A stretch of DNA of 64,000 nucleotides from Gavia stellata (taxonomy: Eukaryota > Chordata > Aves > Gaviiformes > Gaviidae). The translations under genes were made by a program, and so were the position numbers. Of this stretch, positions 61,584-64,000 are shown piece after piece. The stretch covers positions 42,915,821-42,979,820 of the forward strand of contig NC_082637.1 of NCBI RefSeq assembly GCF_030936135.1, read 5' to 3'. The notes beneath the pieces were generated by a model that saw nothing but the letters and a program-made list of their open reading frames with translations, was not told the origin of the DNA and searched no databases. Numbering within the stretch: the first letter of the stretch is position 1; the number at the start of each line of letters is the position of its first letter.

Positions 61584-64000
61584 CTAATTCAAGACAAACA
61601 AAACAGTAGAATTTACTTCATTTTCTATGTTTGCAGATAGCTTATACACAGTGAACATGATTAACAGGAATAATTTTTCATATTGGCCGTATCACCAACA
61701 TGTATATGCAATTTGAAAAATCAAGTACCACGAGGAAGGTTGTGAAGACGGAAAAAAGAGATAGCCATTATAGGGAGAGTTCCAGAAATGAGGAATAACA
61801 GAAAAAAACTTCACTTTTTTAATGGAAAGTATATAGATCTCAACATAGATCAGCATATTATTTACCTTTCATGCTAAAAGACACTGTTAAACAGAATCCC
61901 TACCATGCATTTTACCAACTGAACCACTGATTAGCAACTGAACCTGGGACACTTGGACAACATAAAGACAGAAAAGACAGTAAAATCCCAAAATATTCAA
62001 AGATGGGTATTTAACCAAAATCTGTATTCACATCAACAAACTTAGTGATGGTGTAGGAAGGAAACAGTAATGTTGATTTACTGGGGAAGGCGTTAAAATA
62101 AACGGTGAATGAGTAAGAATCAATAAAAGTACTAAGTAAAGTATGAATGAGTGATGATATGGTGTGTTCAAGCAAAGACAAATAGTGCTAAATATGATAT
62201 TATGACAGAAAGTTAATTAATAAATGTACATATGGGCCCTTATTTCAGACTATACTTACTCCAATCCAGTATTATTTAGATGAAATGGATGAAGCATTCA
62301 CATGAAAATTTGTATTTAATTAAGTTAATTTTAAAGAAAGCTTTCATTTTTAATTTTTCAGGTACAATCTTATAGTACATAAAACATGCTTTTTAAATGA
62401 TGACTAGTTAACCACCAAAGATTTAGACTCTGATGGTAGGTGAGAGAATGGAAAGGAGGGAGGGAATTTGTCTTTCAGAGAGATTCGTAAAACAAGTTCT
62501 TAAATGCTACCACAAACGTAACAGAAGTTACTACTAAAAAAGAAAAGCAAGATTATTAGAAATTGTCTCTAGTTTCAATTTGTACTATACATGGAGATTC
62601 TTAAGAAGTAATGTCTAAAATTTGAAGATGCTAATAGGAAATAATCCCTAAATAAATCCATCACCCTCCTAAATACTTAAAATATGGTTAAAGCCTATGG
62701 AGTCAGAACTACCAAAGAAGTACAACAGAACAATTTCTGATTTGTCCTGGAAGTATTATGTACACATTTCAGTAACAAATACATGAATGTATGTATCTGT
62801 GTAGAGTTATATACACATGCAAACTTCCACACACACAGACATAGGGAAGACAACAGATGAAAACTTGGTCAAGCAAAAAACCTGAGGGATTCAACTCTCA
62901 TATCTAGTCTGCATTTGAGGTGAGGACACAAACCTATTTCCATTTTAAATTAGGTGAAGGTATACTGAAAGGAGTGTTCTTGCTATTTTTTAATAAATTT
63001 ATCCTCTGTTTACACAGATACAATCACCACCCCCCTTTTTAGACAGTCCAGGAGAATGATGCTACTGCTCATTACTTAACAAAATATTATACCTGCAACT
63101 GTTGTTTACTCAAGAGGAAATCAAAACCTCCAAGTTCGATGTGAAAAATGTGTGTCTTAGAGATAAGGAGAACATATGTTCTCTGTTATCAGAACCCAAA
63201 TCTCCAAAGTTCTAACAAAGGATATTTTGTTCTGGATTATGTCCACGCATCCCCAAAATGTCTGAACAAATCATGAAGGGTCCCTACCTCCTCACAGCAA
63301 ATAACAAGAAATGGTACTTTACCAAACACAAACCAACGTTCTTGTGAAACAGGGTTGTTTTGGTCTTTTTAAAATTATCTTATATCTTATCAAGCTCAGT
63401 TCTGTATTCTATTGCCCTTGTGTGCTTCCAACAGAATGATGCCCCGAATATTTTCCCACAGCTTGTGACAAACTGATAAAAGAATATATTCAGATAGTGA
63501 TATTTTTTTTCTTTTGTAGTTGAGCTCTGAAATTATGGCCAACTGATATCAAAATGCTAACAGAGCTAAAAGACTAACTTACTATTCAAAAGCTTTCATC
63601 TAAAATCCGTCGTAACTGAAGTATTTCTCCAACAGTTCCCTAAACATTCTCTAACAGGTGCTCAAGTATTCTACATTGGTAGACAAATTCTGAAAAGGTA
63701 ATGACTTTTTTCAGCTACCTATCTAGACTCATTACTACAAAGTTGTCCAAGATCTTGCATTGTTTTATTTATCAGTTTTGTATGTTCTGTCATACAATTA
63801 ATATGACTTTGCGTTATGTGACAAAACTTACAAAATAAACTATGATATAGGCCAAAAAGTTGGCATCCATCAAAAAATTGATTCAACTTTTTAAAAAGAA
63901 ACAGCATTTCCTCAGTGAACACTGCTTCTGCTTCCCTGGGGTTTGCTTGGGCAGACACATGACAGCGGGTACCCTATTGATATACAGCTCTTCATATCAG
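61584..64000 (-). other. GNAQ: GNAQ intron 2, 3' part (runs off the right edge)
   Basis: Phase 0 intron upstream of exon 3. I find no exon encoding GESGKSTFIKQMRIIHG, so exon 2 lies beyond 64000. AT-rich. A 79-codon minus frame at 63719-63958 has a protein-like look but no family I recognise. Confidence 0.88.

Noticed and set aside
63719..63958. 79-codon minus frame tested as a possible GNAQ exon 2
   Set aside because: It lacks the P-loop GESGKS and any Galpha sequence. No other family is recognised.

Overview
The window is vertebrate nuclear DNA, almost certainly avian. It has spliced genes with long AT-rich introns, a single CpG island, and dispersed CR1 retrotransposons (the dominant bird LINE) that end in the CR1-type ATTCTATG octamer repeat. 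There are no operons, RNA genes or CRISPR arrays. The bird assignment rests on the CR1 copies and on the gene order.

Two paralogous Gq-class G-protein alpha-subunit genes lie head-to-tail on the minus strand. At the left is the 5' end of GNA14: its first coding exon is 2923-3043, it sits in a CpG island of about 2340-3720, and intron 1 leaves the window at position 1. At the right is the 3' two-thirds of GNAQ. Coding exons 7, 6, 5, 4 and 3 are at 27015-27205, 30578-30731, 47960-48089, 49066-49194 and 61429-61583. Exons 2 and 1 lie beyond position 64000. All visible splice sites are GT-AG, and the phases and lengths (191 coding, 154, 130, 129, 155 nt) join to encode residues 108-359 of a protein that stays in register with the 359-residue mammalian Galpha-q. 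The switch, NKxD, TCAT and receptor-contacting C-terminal motifs are present.

The roughly 20 kb between the genes holds a cluster of three CR1 copies (about 9908-10312 plus strand, 12702-13806 minus, 13923-14541 minus). The rest is AT-rich DNA with no recognisable gene. The GNAQ introns hold two older CR1 remnants (about 36028-36420 and 41214-41440) and otherwise unique sequence. The 3'UTR runs left from 27014. The first canonical polyadenylation signal lies about 2.5 kb downstream of the stop, but the true end is uncertain.

Both proteins belong to the class that couples heptahelical receptors to phospholipase C-beta at the plasma membrane. The window is therefore a conserved paralogue pair, not a new system. 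The most unusual observations are a perfect 14-bp RFX-type X-box palindrome in GNAQ intron 3, an adjacent pair of near-perfect hairpins in the presumed GNAQ 3'UTR, a G-run repeat in the GNA14 promoter island, and a long CR1 reading frame that seems to have lost its reverse-transcriptase catalytic motif by a small in-frame deletion.
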